A stretch of 64,000 nt of DNA from an uncultured Sphingomonadaceae bacterium (GCA_947497085.1 CANMFE010000002.1:310001-374000), one strand, 5' to 3'; shown: positions 1-9,360, counted from the first letter of the stretch. The notes: generated by a model not told the origin, from the sequence alone. Made by a program: numbers and translations.

Positions 1-62
1 GCCGCCATGCCAGTCTGGCGGCGGCGGCGCAATGTTTAAACAATAGTGCCTATTGCAGCAGA

Positions 63-863
63 TCAGTCCTGATTGGCTTTAGGCTGGCGAAATTTTGCAC
101 GAGCCTTTGTAGAAGAAGCGGGCTTGGAAACACGCCGTGGCGCTGATTTCACATGCTGCTTTTTGGGCGCAGGCACATTCACCTTGCGTTCTTGCCGTTT
201 GCCACGCACAGCAGAGCTATCGGTACGCGAGCGTACCGGCGCGGCAGAGTTTTTGCTGCGGCGACCGGCACGGGTGGGCAGGCCATCGCCCCGCTCACCT
301 ACTATGCCAGCATTCTTGCCCCTACGCCTGTCTTTTGCTTCCCCTTCCAGATGCCTGCGCACAGCCCTGACCGGTGCGCTGCCAAACTCGCCTTTGCGGC
401 GGTCGCGTTTCGCATGGCGGTGTTCGCGACGTTCCTCAAACCGGGCCCGCTCTTCGGCTGTCCACCGGGTGCGGTCACGATATTTGCCGCGATGGCCATC
501 ACGGCTATAGCGCCACCCATGCCGCCCGGCATAATAACGATAGCGTTCCCGGCCCCAATAGTTGCGATGATAGTCACGCATCACATAACGACGGCCACGC
601 CGGTCGAATATATAGAAACCATAGCCGGGATAATAATAATTGTCATAATAGCCACCGCCAAAACCGATATTGGCAAAGCCGCCGCGATAGTCGCAGTCAT
701 AATAATAATCATAGGCGTCATAGCCGTCGCAATAACCGCCCCTCGCGCCATATTCATATCCGTCATCGTCATAATAACCGGTTTCGCCGTAATAGGCGCA
801 CGCGCTCAGGCTCATGGTCGACACGGCCAGCGCGGCTGCGCGGATTAGGTTGGATGCTGTCAT
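63..863 (-). CDS. Tyr/Gly-rich lipoprotein with basic C-terminal half, function unknown
   Basis: A 266-residue predicted lipoprotein. The N-terminus is a signal peptide ending in the lipobox SLSAC, so Cys22 would be lipidated. Residues about 23-115 are very rich in Tyr, Gly, Asp and Arg, including runs such as YYDDDGYEYG and GGYYDNYYYPGYG. From about 120 onward the chain is highly basic and probably disordered (many Lys/Arg, with Pro and Ala). No catalytic motif is visible. The basic tail could bind nucleic acid, lipopolysaccharide or peptidoglycan; that is inference. It is a single gene facing the window edge, with no operon partner visible. The start is the ATG at 863. Confidence 0.75.
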   Translation of the reverse strand: MTASNLIRAAALAVSTMSLSACAYYGETGYYDDDGYEYGARGGYCDGYDAYDYYYDCDYRGGFANIGFGGGYYDNYYYPGYGFYIFDRRGRRYVMRDYHRNYWGRERYRYYAGRHGWRYSRDGHRGKYRDRTRWTAEERARFEERREHRHAKRDRRKGEFGSAPVRAVRRHLEGEAKDRRRGKNAGIVGERGDGLPTRAGRRSKNSAAPVRSRTDSSAVRGKRQERKVNVPAPKKQHVKSAPRRVSKPASSTKARAKFRQPKANQD

Positions 864-1084
864 TTATCCCTCCCGAAGGATACGCCCCATGCGCGCGATA
901 ACGGCGATTCGAAGAGGCAATCAAAGTTATGTTGTTGGTATAGCACGACGAGTTGAATTGTGCATGAACATAGATGTAAACAATTTTTAGCAGTGCGCCT
1001 TGCTGCGGAACCGCTTGCTAACATCGGTGTCAGTTGTTATTTAAACGTTCGATTAAACATTCATGCGTTACGGAAGAAAATATT

Positions 1085-2458
1085 ATGGCCACCGCTCATG
1101 CATATACCGACGCAGGAAATCCGCACTGGACACCGGTACAGGACCAGGACGCATTGATGGCCATTCCCGGTGAGGAAGGCATTCCGTTTTTCGGGGTGAC
1201 CCTACGCCAGCTGAAAGATCCGTATAAATTCGGTTTTGAAATGTACCGGAAATACGGGCCGATATACCGCATCAACAGTTTTGGCCGCACACAGGTCGGC
1301 ATGCTGGGCGCGGAGGCCAATGAATTGGTGCTTTTCGACCGCGACAAACTGTTTTCGAGCGAACAGGGCTGGGGGCCGATTTTGAATCTGCTCTTCCCGC
1401 GCGGATTGATGCTGATGGATTTTGACCACCACCGCGCCGATCGAAAGGCGCTTTCCATTGCTTTCAAGCCTGGCCCTATGCGCCACTATGCCGAAAAGCT
1501 GAATGAAGGCATTATGAGCCGTGTGGATGAATGGTCAGGCCAGGACCTGCGCTTCTACCCCGAAGTCAAGAAACTCACCCTCGACCTGGCCGCGACCAGC
1601 TTTCTGGGCATTCCCTGGGGGCCGGAAGCCGACAAAATCAACAAAGCCTTTGTCGACATGGTGCAGGCATCCATCGGTGTTGTGCGCCGCCCGATGCCTT
1701 TCACCAAAATGGGGCGCGGCGTGGCAGGCCGCAATTATCTGGTCGATTATTTCACCCCTGAAGTGCAGAAACGCCGTGAACAGCAGGGGCCAGATATGTT
1801 CAGCCAGTTCTGCCGCGCCACCCATGACAATGGCGAACTGCTGACCACGGACGAAGTGGTCGATCACATGAACTTCCTGATGATGGCGGCGCATGACACC
1901 ATTACATCGTCAGCGACATCACTGCTGCTCCTGCTTGCCCAGCATCCCCGCTGGCAGGAAAAACTGCGCCAGGAATGCATAGCGGTTGGCACACCGGGAC
2001 AGCCGCTATCCTATGATGATCTCGCCAAGCTGGAGCTGACGGAATATGCGTTCAAGGAAGCGCTTCGCCTTATCCCGCCCGTACCCTCTACCCCGCGCCG
2101 CGCGCTACGTGATTTCGAATTTGCCGGGCAGCATGTTCCGGCAGGAACCCCTGTCGGTATCAGTGCGGGTTTCACCCATTTGATGGAGGAGCATTGGCCT
2201 GATCCGTATAAATTCGATCCGATGCGCTTTACGCCCGAACAGGTCCGTGCGCGGCACAAATTTGCGTGGGTCCCCTTTGGCGGCGGCGCGCATATGTGCC
2301 TGGGTCTGCATTTCGCCTATATGCAGATCAAAATCCTGATGCACCATATCCTGACGCAAAACCGCGTGGTGGTGGAAGATGGCTATGACCCCAAATGGCA
2401 GGCCTGGCCGATCCCGCAACCGAAAGACGGTTTGAAAGTGCGGTTTGAGCGGTTGTAA
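1085..2458 (+). CDS. Cytochrome P450
   Basis: A 457-residue soluble bacterial P450, which would insert one O2 atom into an unknown substrate using electrons from a redox partner. The haem-binding loop FGGGAHMCLG places the proximal thiolate at Cys405. The K-helix ExxR motif is EALR, and the I-helix oxygen-binding region reads AAHDTITS. Length is normal for a class I enzyme. I start it at ATG 1085, preceded by a GGAAG Shine-Dalgarno; an upstream in-frame codon at 1034 adds 17 residues with poor P450 character. No ferredoxin or ferredoxin reductase gene lies nearby, so the electron donor and substrate cannot be read from context. The general fold resembles the CYP120/CYP26 group, weakly. Confidence 0.93.
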   Translation: MATAHAYTDAGNPHWTPVQDQDALMAIPGEEGIPFFGVTLRQLKDPYKFGFEMYRKYGPIYRINSFGRTQVGMLGAEANELVLFDRDKLFSSEQGWGPILNLLFPRGLMLMDFDHHRADRKALSIAFKPGPMRHYAEKLNEGIMSRVDEWSGQDLRFYPEVKKLTLDLAATSFLGIPWGPEADKINKAFVDMVQASIGVVRRPMPFTKMGRGVAGRNYLVDYFTPEVQKRREQQGPDMFSQFCRATHDNGELLTTDEVVDHMNFLMMAAHDTITSSATSLLLLLAQHPRWQEKLRQECIAVGTPGQPLSYDDLAKLELTEYAFKEALRLIPPVPSTPRRALRDFEFAGQHVPAGTPVGISAGFTHLMEEHWPDPYKFDPMRFTPEQVRARHKFAWVPFGGGAHMCLGLHFAYMQIKILMHHILTQNRVVVEDGYDPKWQAWPIPQPKDGLKVRFERL

Positions 2459-2460
2459 TC

Positions 2461-2482
2461 CGGCTTATTTCAAGCCGCTTTT
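2461..2482 (+). terminator. Possible intrinsic terminator after the P450 gene
   Basis: A 6-bp stem CGGCTT/AAGCCG with a 5-nt loop is followed by CTTTT. It starts 2 nt after the P450 stop codon and overlaps the last codons of the convergent DUF1304 gene. The stem is short, so confidence is moderate. Confidence 0.4.
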
Positions 2483-2853
2483 CGATAGGCCAGATAAGCA
2501 AACAGCAATGCAATTGCTGCCGGAACGGTTTGCACAAAAAATATCCGCTGCGACACGGTAGCGGCCCCGAAAATACCGGCTGCGGCGACAAACAACAAAA
2601 AGCACGCCGCAACTTTAAAACGCCAATCAGGGTTTTTGATAAACAGTGACCAGGTGAGGCCAATAGCCAGAAAGCTGTTATACAATCCCTGATTGGCAGC
2701 CATGGCTTTGGTCGGTTCAAACAACTCCACAGGAAAACTGGAAAACACTTTCGGCCCGCGCGTTGTCCACGCAAACATTTCAAACCAAGCTATATAGAAA
2801 TGAAGCGCCGCAACCAGACCGATAAGTATCGCTGCTATTCTGTACATATCCAT
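2470..2853 (-). CDS. DUF1304 family small membrane protein
   Basis: A 127-residue hydrophobic protein with about four transmembrane helices. The pattern LHFYIAWFEMFAW near the N-terminus and NQGLYNSFLAIGL in the middle are typical of the DUF1304 family, whose function is unknown. It ends convergently against the P450 gene, 11 nt from its stop, so the two are not co-transcribed. Start is ATG 2853. Confidence 0.85.
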   Translation of the reverse strand: MDMYRIAAILIGLVAALHFYIAWFEMFAWTTRGPKVFSSFPVELFEPTKAMAANQGLYNSFLAIGLTWSLFIKNPDWRFKVAACFLLFVAAAGIFGAATVSQRIFFVQTVPAAIALLFAYLAYRKAA

Positions 2854-2972
2854 AAACTCTTTAATTTCTATTCGCTACTTGTCTGCTATTTCTGTGCGTG
2901 TTTATAGTGTTATTCTTGATATTTATTCGCAAGAGATTAAACGGCTATACACACTAAAAAGCCCTTGCTGGC

Positions 2973-3659
2973 CTATTTTTTGCAATAGCTACTGTTTCCG
3001 GCACGGCACAATCTGACGGCCTTCTGCCATTCTGCATATTTCCTCTCATACTCAGCACGGTCTGCAATGATCTTGGCGGCCCACTCTTTTTTCTTTTTCT
3101 CATACTCATTCATCCTGATCTGATGTCGTCTTTTCGCAGCCTCTATTTCATCCGGTGATTGCCGATCGAGATTAAATTTATTGATGGCTTTCGCATAAAG
3201 TTCTATACGCGCATTGTGCCTACATCTTGCAAGCATGCCTTCGATTGTGTTCTTGGAACGCATTTTTGCGGTCGCCTTTGCCCATTCCTTTGCGACGCTG
3301 TCAGGGCACTCTGCCACACGTGCAGATAATTCCGTATCAATATCAATGCCATTTTTCTTTAGCATAGCATCAATGTCCCGCATTTCTGGCTCTACATTAA
3401 ACGCCACACTGTCGCGGTATTCCCTGCATGAGGCGCTCGACCAGATTTTATAGAGAGCCTTGCTTTCAGCGGTTTCCGATTGACCGGGCTTCTTCTTGGC
3501 CAATGCAATTGCAGATTGTCGGCATTGCTTTGGTGAGTATCTCTCTCCAGACACTGATGAATTCTGAATATATGACGCAGCAGCAGTGTGCATCTGAGCC
3601 GGAAAGCCAAGTAAGTATAATGCCGATAAAATAAATGTTGAAATATATATCTTAATCAT
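2973..3659 (-). CDS. Secreted or periplasmic hypothetical protein, AT-rich gene
   Basis: A 228-residue protein with an N-terminal signal peptide (hydrophobic residues about 4-20, AxA-like site near TAAAS). The mature part is mostly charged helix, with a Lys/Glu-rich probable coiled coil at about 165-215. Cysteines occur in the middle and as a terminal pair (LCRAGNSSYC), so disulfides are possible. No known family is recognised. The start is well supported by a GGAGG Shine-Dalgarno 7 nt upstream of ATG 3659. The gene and its flanks are clearly more AT-rich than the neighbouring P450 and PEP carboxylase genes, which suggests recent acquisition. Confidence 0.7.
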   Translation of the reverse strand: MIKIYISTFILSALYLLGFPAQMHTAAASYIQNSSVSGERYSPKQCRQSAIALAKKKPGQSETAESKALYKIWSSASCREYRDSVAFNVEPEMRDIDAMLKKNGIDIDTELSARVAECPDSVAKEWAKATAKMRSKNTIEGMLARCRHNARIELYAKAINKFNLDRQSPDEIEAAKRRHQIRMNEYEKKKKEWAAKIIADRAEYERKYAEWQKAVRLCRAGNSSYCKK

Positions 3660-3770
3660 GGTGCACCTCCGTTTTCAAACAAACTTCGCACCCGAAATAA
3701 ATTTCTTATCTTTATATAAGAAGCATAACCATAAAAAATATGTTTGCAATAATTTATAAGGATTCAATTT

Positions 3771-6482
3771 TCACCCACTATTCCTGAGCGCGGTGGCTAT
3801 CGCGTTGATGGATAGCTGTATGCCTTCTGATATACGCTCATCATCCTCGCCCGCGCGGTGGCGTTTGATAAGTTCGATCTGCAAAAGATTGAGCGGTTCG
3901 ATATAGGGCAATCGCAGCCGGATCGAGTTTTCAAGCGGCGTGTTTTTCTCCAGCAGATGCGTCTGCTGTGTAGCATCCAGCAGGCCATCATGCGCCAGGC
4001 TCCAACCGCTTTTAATGCGTCCGAAAATTGTCTCGCGCGCCCCGGAATCCTCGACCAGTCCGCTGTAATGCGCCGCGATGGTCATGTCGGATTTGGCAAG
4101 CACCATTTCCATATTGGCGAGTGTTGCGGCGAAAAATGGCCAGCCCGCCGCCATGTCACGCAGTAGCTGTTTGTCCTTAAATTCATTCAGCGCCTGCCCG
4201 ACACCATACCAGCCGGGCAGCATCACGCGTGCCTGTGCCCAGCTGAACACCCAGGGTATGGCGCGCAAATCCTCTACTGCCATGCTTTTCTTGCGGCTCG
4301 ACGGGCGCGATCCGATTTTCAGACCGGCAATCTCCGCAATCGGGGTCATCTGCCGAAAGAATGTATTGAAGCCCTCCGTCTCATACACCAGTCCGCGATA
4401 GGCTTTGAACGCACGCGCCGACAACTGCGTCATGGCATCCGAAAACCGCTTTTTGTCCGCGGCGGCCAGTTTCTCCGGCGTCAGCGAAGCCAGCAAAGTC
4501 GCCGATGTCATCGCTTCCAGATTGGTCATCGCAACATCGACTGTGCCATATTTGGCGGCAATCACCTCGCCCTGTTCGGTGATGCGGATGCGCCCCTGCA
4601 CGGTGCCGCGCGGCTGCGCCTGGATCGCGCCAAAGGCGGACCCGCCGCCGCGCCCGACTGCACCGCCGCGGCCATGAAACAGCTGCATGCGGATATCGGC
4701 CTCCTCGAACACCGGTGCCAGCGCGAGGCTGGCCTGGTGCAGTTCCCATGTCGAGGTGATATAGCCGCCATCCTTGTTGCTATCGCTATAGCCGATCATC
4801 ACTTCCTGATAGCCGCGCTGCCGCGCCAGCGATTTCGGCACATCGAGCGACAGGAAAGCGCGCATTGTCTGCGGTGCGTTTTCAAGGTCGGCAACCGTCT
4901 CAAAGAGCGGCACCGACATGATCGCCGCCCTGGGCCGGGTTTCCTTGCCCGCCGGTGCACGGTACAGCCCTGCTTCCTTCAGCAGCACATAGACTTCCAG
5001 CATGTCCGACACGCTTTCGGTCTGGCTGATATTATATGTGGTGATGCACGCCGGGCCGTATAGCGCATGCGCTTCGGCAGCGGCGCGGATAATGCCGAGT
5101 TCCTTGGTGGTTTCTTCGGAATAGCTGTGCCAGCGGTCGGCAAGCGGGCGATTGTGCGACAGCTCGGACTGCAGCAGTTCCACCCGCGCCGCCTCATCCA
5201 GTGCGGCATAGTCCGCCTCGACACCGGCGGCAGCGAACAATTCACTCACCACGCGCTCATGCACATCGCTATTCTGGCGCAGGTCAAGCGTGGAGAGGTG
5301 AAAACCGAAGGTTTCGACTGCACGGATAATCCGGCCGAGCGCGCCCCCGCTGGCCAACGTGCCGTCACCATCCGCAGCAAGGCCGTTTGCGATAATCACC
5401 AGGTCACGGCGCAAGCCCCTGGGCGATGCATAGGGCTCCGCCGCCAGCTTTGAGGGCCGCGCGCTGGGCTTGCCAGTAAGTCGCTCATGCGTTGCACTGA
5501 GCCGCGCGTAGATGCCCGACAGTGCCCGGCGATAGGGTTCGTCCCGGCGGCTCGGCGCATCATCACCGCTTGCTTCGGCCAATGCCAGCACGTCATCAGG
5601 TGTGTTCGACAGCCGCGTGGAAATGCTGAGTTCCGCACCCAGCGCATGTACGCTTTCCAGATAATGGCCAATCACCGATTCCGCACTTCGGGCCAAGGCA
5701 TAGCGCAAGGATTCGGCATTCACGAACGGGTTACCATCCCGGTCGCCGCCAATCCAGCTGCCCAGTTTCAGGAAACTGGGCGGGCGTTCACCCAGCACGC
5801 GCTCCCATTTCGCATAAAGCGCGGGCAGCACCGGCAGGAAAACATCGCGCATATAGGTGCGGGCATTTTCAACCTCGTCCGTGACAAACAGCTTTTCCTG
5901 CCTCAGCGACCGCGTCTGCCATAGCAGCGCCACCTGCCGGTAGATCGCTTCCTCAATCACATCACCGGTTTCCGTGGTTTCTGCGCCGCCATCACGCATC
6001 CGCATCAGCGCGGCAATGCGCGTCTTATGATCGATAATCGACTTGCGGCGCACCTCGGTCGGGTGCGCCGTCAGCACCGGCGTGATGAGCGCATGGTCAA
6101 GCAGCGTGCTGATCGCGCGGTCATCGACGCCTTCGGATTTCAGCTTCTCCACCGCCTCGGCAAACGTCGCGCCCTGCTCGCGCGCCACGCCCTGCCGGTC
6201 CTCGGCCAGATTGGCGAGCAGGGAAAACAGCATGAAACCGCGTACAAAGGACAACGTGTCGTCCAGGCTGAGCGCATCCAGCCCAGTATCAATCGCGCCT
6301 TCTTCGCCATCCGCGCCGGCAATGCCGCGATAGCGATCAACGCTTGCCGAGCGGATATATTCGGTCTGGCGGTACAGCTTGTCCCCGCCATAGGCGCGAA
6401 TGACATCCCCCAATATCTTGCCAAGATAGCGGATATCGGGATTTTGCGAGATGGGGGAGGCCGGTGTGTTCATATACGCCAT
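3771..6482 (-). CDS. ppc: Phosphoenolpyruvate carboxylase
   Basis: Carboxylates phosphoenolpyruvate with bicarbonate to oxaloacetate, an anaplerotic reaction of the TCA cycle. Family motifs are all present: TAHPTEVRRKS with the catalytic His near residue 140, GGDRDGNPFV, GYSDSNKDGGY and the glycine-rich HGRGGAVGRGGG. The C-terminus ends NAIATALRNSG, as is normal for the family. The length of about 903 residues fits. I place the start at ATG 6482 (MAYMNTPAS); ATG 6473 is equally possible, and an upstream TTG at 6509 would add nine unconserved residues. It is divergent from the tryptophan dioxygenase gene and apparently monocistronic. Confidence 0.97.
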   Translation of the reverse strand: MAYMNTPASPISQNPDIRYLGKILGDVIRAYGGDKLYRQTEYIRSASVDRYRGIAGADGEEGAIDTGLDALSLDDTLSFVRGFMLFSLLANLAEDRQGVAREQGATFAEAVEKLKSEGVDDRAISTLLDHALITPVLTAHPTEVRRKSIIDHKTRIAALMRMRDGGAETTETGDVIEEAIYRQVALLWQTRSLRQEKLFVTDEVENARTYMRDVFLPVLPALYAKWERVLGERPPSFLKLGSWIGGDRDGNPFVNAESLRYALARSAESVIGHYLESVHALGAELSISTRLSNTPDDVLALAEASGDDAPSRRDEPYRRALSGIYARLSATHERLTGKPSARPSKLAAEPYASPRGLRRDLVIIANGLAADGDGTLASGGALGRIIRAVETFGFHLSTLDLRQNSDVHERVVSELFAAAGVEADYAALDEAARVELLQSELSHNRPLADRWHSYSEETTKELGIIRAAAEAHALYGPACITTYNISQTESVSDMLEVYVLLKEAGLYRAPAGKETRPRAAIMSVPLFETVADLENAPQTMRAFLSLDVPKSLARQRGYQEVMIGYSDSNKDGGYITSTWELHQASLALAPVFEEADIRMQLFHGRGGAVGRGGGSAFGAIQAQPRGTVQGRIRITEQGEVIAAKYGTVDVAMTNLEAMTSATLLASLTPEKLAAADKKRFSDAMTQLSARAFKAYRGLVYETEGFNTFFRQMTPIAEIAGLKIGSRPSSRKKSMAVEDLRAIPWVFSWAQARVMLPGWYGVGQALNEFKDKQLLRDMAAGWPFFAATLANMEMVLAKSDMTIAAHYSGLVEDSGARETIFGRIKSGWSLAHDGLLDATQQTHLLEKNTPLENSIRLRLPYIEPLNLLQIELIKRHRAGEDDERISEGIQLSINAIATALRNSG

Positions 6483-6599
6483 GCTGCACCGCAATATAGA
6501 TTCGGTCAAGGGGGTAAATGGCGCAGTTTTATTATTATGTCATCGTTGTCATGATTAAGACGGGTAAAGCCTTTGCTTATCCGCATAGCGGCGTTACAT

Positions 6600-7427
6600 A
6601 TGCCTATGGCCAAAGATACCAACACCCAAAACCCCATGACCTATGCCCGTTATCTGGACCTGGATACGGTACTCTCCGCGCAATATCCGCAAAGCGGCAG
6701 CGAAGAGACCTGCGGCGATGAGATGCTGTTCATCATCATCCACCAGACCAAGGAACTGTGGCTGAAACAGATTATCCGCGAACTGCACCTTGCCAAGGCA
6801 CAAGTGGCGGCGGATCATCTGGTTCCCGCTTACAAGGCGATGGCACGGGTCAGCCGTATCCAGCAGGTGATGACACTTAGCTGGGACGTGCTTTCCACCA
6901 TGACACCAAGCGATTACACCCGTTTCCGTGAAGGGCTGGGGCCGAGCAGCGGTTTCCAGTCGGACCAGTTCCGCACGGTCGAATATATGCTCGGCCTGAA
7001 AGACAGGGGTTTCCTGAAATATCAGGAAGATCGGCCGCACGCGCGCGAAGCCATGCGCCGCGCGCTGGAAAGCCCCGGTGTGTGGGACGACACTATCGCC
7101 GCGCTGGCACGGGCGGGCTTCGACATTCCGACAAGCCATCTCGAGCGCGACTGGAGCCAGCCCTATCAGCCGTCAGAAGCTGTTGAGGCCGCATTCCTCA
7201 CCGTGTACCGCGACCCCGAACGCTATTGGGAGCTATACCAGCTTGCCGAAAAACTGGTCGATCTGGACGATGCGATGGCCACATGGCGGCACAAGCATGT
7301 CATCACCGTCGAACGCATTATCGGCGGAAAAATGGGCACCGGCGGCACCGCAGGCGTCAGCTACCTGCAAAGCACGCTCAGCAAACGGGCATTCCCGGAA
7401 TTGTGGAGTTTGCGGACGGAGTTGTAG
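6600..7427 (+). CDS. kynA: Tryptophan 2,3-dioxygenase
   Basis: Haem dioxygenase that opens the indole ring of L-tryptophan to N-formylkynurenine, the first step of the kynurenine pathway. The family block EMLFIIIHQTKELWLKQ, with a distal-site His near residue 48, and GPSSGFQSDQFR are both present. The C-terminal part HVITVERIIGGKMGTGGT carries the proximal haem-ligand His and the substrate loop. From ATG 6600 the protein is 275 residues, a normal length; ATG 6606 is an alternative, and the in-frame TTG at 6573 seems too far upstream. No kynureninase or formamidase gene is adjacent. The gene ends 2 nt from the convergent AT-rich gene. Confidence 0.96.
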   Translation: MPMAKDTNTQNPMTYARYLDLDTVLSAQYPQSGSEETCGDEMLFIIIHQTKELWLKQIIRELHLAKAQVAADHLVPAYKAMARVSRIQQVMTLSWDVLSTMTPSDYTRFREGLGPSSGFQSDQFRTVEYMLGLKDRGFLKYQEDRPHAREAMRRALESPGVWDDTIAALARAGFDIPTSHLERDWSQPYQPSEAVEAAFLTVYRDPERYWELYQLAEKLVDLDDAMATWRHKHVITVERIIGGKMGTGGTAGVSYLQSTLSKRAFPELWSLRTEL

Positions 7428-7429
7428 AG

Positions 7430-8452
7430 TTACGTGATAATTGAATAGTTGGTGCTGATGAACAGTGCAATTAATGCTGCTATGCTTGTAATGATAGATG
7501 ACCAGAACATCAAAGTAGGGTAAAAGACATCGTGTCTCTCAAACTTGACTTTGTCATCTTTGATTATACTTTCACTCAGAATGGAAAAATTATTTCTAAT
7601 TTCGTTAATTTTTTGAGATGTTTTTTCTAGAGCGCTTTTTTTCTGGATTAATGCATCCAAATTCTTATCATTATTTTCAATTGCATTATTCACATTGTGC
7701 TTAATCTGAGTGATGGCTCCAATAGCAAAATTTAAGGATGCGTTTCTGACTTCCGTTGCCACCTCTGTTATATAATTTCCAATTTTTTCATAATCATTAT
7801 GTTTAACAACTACATAACTGGAATTATCCTCCATAATCTCCATTTCGAAGGCTTGTATCTTCTGTTGAAATTTGGAAGATATGTTGTCTATGACCATATG
7901 AAAATCTGGATCGCCAAAATCTTTTTGTTTTTCAAGTTGATTTAAAACATTTCGATTAGCGTAGGTTATCATCATATCATCTACATTATCGATTTTAAGG
8001 GGTTCAAAAGACTTGGCAGCAGACACAGTCTTTTCATGCAATTCCTTAAAAACTAATTCAAACTCTACCAACCTAGCGTCAAGGTTTTTGGCTGCATCAC
8101 TGTGCCCAGCCTCAGATCCAAGTGCGCGAATTTTACGTACATTGTATGCATAAGCCTGATACGTATACAATAAAGCAATCAATATAAGTATGATCACAAC
8201 TGCATGCGGCAGTTCAACTGAAGTAAAAAATAACTTCACTCCATCTGTGGGCGAATTGCCAAAAAGTACAGAAAGGCTGACTAGAAATCCAGCTATGGCA
8301 TAGGCCAACATGTTTCTTTTAGATTTTTCAAATTCTTCTGGGTATTTAAGTGCATCACCTGTGGTACGAACGGTCTCGCGTTTGGGGAACCAGCTTACTA
8401 TTTTCGACGTATTACGTTTCCAAGTTGTTATCAAGCCGCTGCTAATGTCCAT
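7430..8452 (-). CDS. AT-rich membrane protein with central coiled coil, function unknown
   Basis: A 340-residue protein with two N-terminal membrane helices (about 48-65 and 83-103), a long charged, mainly helical middle (about 110-305) and one C-terminal membrane helix (about 313-334). The predicted topology puts most of the chain on one side of the inner membrane, tethered at both ends. No enzymatic motif is visible. Base composition and codon use (many AAA, AAT, TTA codons) contrast sharply with kynA and the HNH gene on either side, which points to horizontal transfer. Shape alone is compatible with a sensor, a phage-defence effector or a structural protein; I cannot choose. Start ATG 8452 has only a weak ribosome site. 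Confidence 0.7.
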   Translation of the reverse strand: MDISSGLITTWKRNTSKIVSWFPKRETVRTTGDALKYPEEFEKSKRNMLAYAIAGFLVSLSVLFGNSPTDGVKLFFTSVELPHAVVIILILIALLYTYQAYAYNVRKIRALGSEAGHSDAAKNLDARLVEFELVFKELHEKTVSAAKSFEPLKIDNVDDMMITYANRNVLNQLEKQKDFGDPDFHMVIDNISSKFQQKIQAFEMEIMEDNSSYVVVKHNDYEKIGNYITEVATEVRNASLNFAIGAITQIKHNVNNAIENNDKNLDALIQKKSALEKTSQKINEIRNNFSILSESIIKDDKVKFERHDVFYPTLMFWSSIITSIAALIALFISTNYSIIT

Positions 8453-8531
8453 GATCTTTTAATGCCTCTGATGAAACTTCTTTTATATTTAGAATAAAAC
8501 AAGAACATTTTCAATTGCTTTAACGGTTATA

Positions 8532-8610
8532 CTGAACTTGGTTCAGCATCCATTTCTCTTCTGGACACAGTTCTATGACTGGTAAATGGACCCTGAAACA
8601 AGTTCAGGGT
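8532..8610. repeat. Paired-hairpin intergenic repeat
   Basis: Two hairpins in the 269-nt gap between 8452 and 8722. The first is CTGAAC-TTG-GTTCAG (8532-8546). The second has 8-bp arms ACCCTGAA/TTCAGGGT (8590-8597 and 8603-8610). Between them is gene-free sequence. The pattern resembles dispersed extragenic palindromes common in sphingomonads. It may also act as a terminator region for the upstream HNH gene. Confidence 0.55.
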
Positions 8611-8721
8611 GACGGGTGGTGAATAATGGATGTGATCTTAGGCCACTCGTTTCGTAGATGCCTCCGCCAAAAATACGCAGCTTTAGATGGAAGCAAGCAC
8701 ATGCTGTGAACCTACGCCGCC

Positions 8722-9360
8722 CTAAGCCTCCAGTTCGATATCCCAGTATAACCAGTCGCGCCAGGTTTCGTGGAGGTAGCCGGGCGGGAAGGCGCGGCCC
8801 TTGTCCTGCAATTGCCACGTCGTGGGTTTGATCGCACGCTCGCGCAGCTGCATATGCGCCTGCTGCGGCGTGCGGCCGCCCTTTTTCATATTGCATGGGC
8901 TGCACGCGGCGCAGACATTTTCCCATGTCGTTTTGCCGCCCAGCCGCCGCGGGATGATGTGGTCGAAGGTCAGATTGTCTCCAGAACCGCAATATTGGCA
9001 CAGGAAACTGTCGCGCAGAAACAGGTTGAACCGCGTAAATGCCGGATGCTCGGACGGCTTCACATAATCCTTGAGTGCAATCACCGACGGGATCGGCATT
9101 TCCATCGACGCGCTGTGCACCATGCGATCATAGCTGCTGACAATATTGACACGGTCCAGGAACACGGCCTTGATCGATGTCTGCCATGGCCACAGGCTGA
9201 GCGGATAATAACTGAGCGGCGTGTAATCGGCATTGAGGACCAGCGCGGGGCAACTGTCAGGATGGCGCAGCTCATCAGGGCTCTGGTCAAAGCGCGGGGG
9301 GTTCGCATCATCAGCCGCCATATCGCGGCCACTCTGCTTCAGCTGGTCCAGATCAAACAT
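8722..9360 (-). CDS. HNH endonuclease family protein
   Basis: A 212-residue protein with an HNH nuclease domain at about residues 115-175. The zinc-binding pair CQYC is followed by the beta-beta-alpha metal core FDHIIPRRLGGKTTWENV and a second pair CSPC. The invariant Asp-His and Asn of the active site are visible. The N-terminal half (VLNADYTPLSYYPLSLW) is the segment usual for the chromosomal, highly conserved subtype found in many alphaproteobacteria and cyanobacteria. Its physiological role is unknown; a role in DNA processing is likely from the fold. Start ATG 9360 is preceded by AAGGA; an internal Met14 is possible. No restriction or toxin partner is adjacent. Confidence 0.9.
   Translation of the reverse strand: MFDLDQLKQSGRDMAADDANPPRFDQSPDELRHPDSCPALVLNADYTPLSYYPLSLWPWQTSIKAVFLDRVNIVSSYDRMVHSASMEMPIPSVIALKDYVKPSEHPAFTRFNLFLRDSFLCQYCGSGDNLTFDHIIPRRLGGKTTWENVCAACSPCNMKKGGRTPQQAHMQLRERAIKPTTWQLQDKGRAFPPGYLHETWRDWLYWDIELEA

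Noticed and set aside
153..848. Long open frames opposite the Tyr-rich lipoprotein gene
   Set aside because: Isoleucine/valine/histidine-biased low-complexity translations that mirror the repetitive Tyr/Gly codons of the real gene; no ribosome site or family resemblance.
1034..1084. Upstream extension of the P450 gene
   Set aside because: It begins with a TTG-type codon without a ribosome site, whereas ATG 1085 has one and matches normal P450 length.
8453..8721. tRNA or small RNA gene in the gap beside the HNH gene
   Set aside because: Hairpins are short extragenic repeats; no cloverleaf or T-loop sequence is visible.
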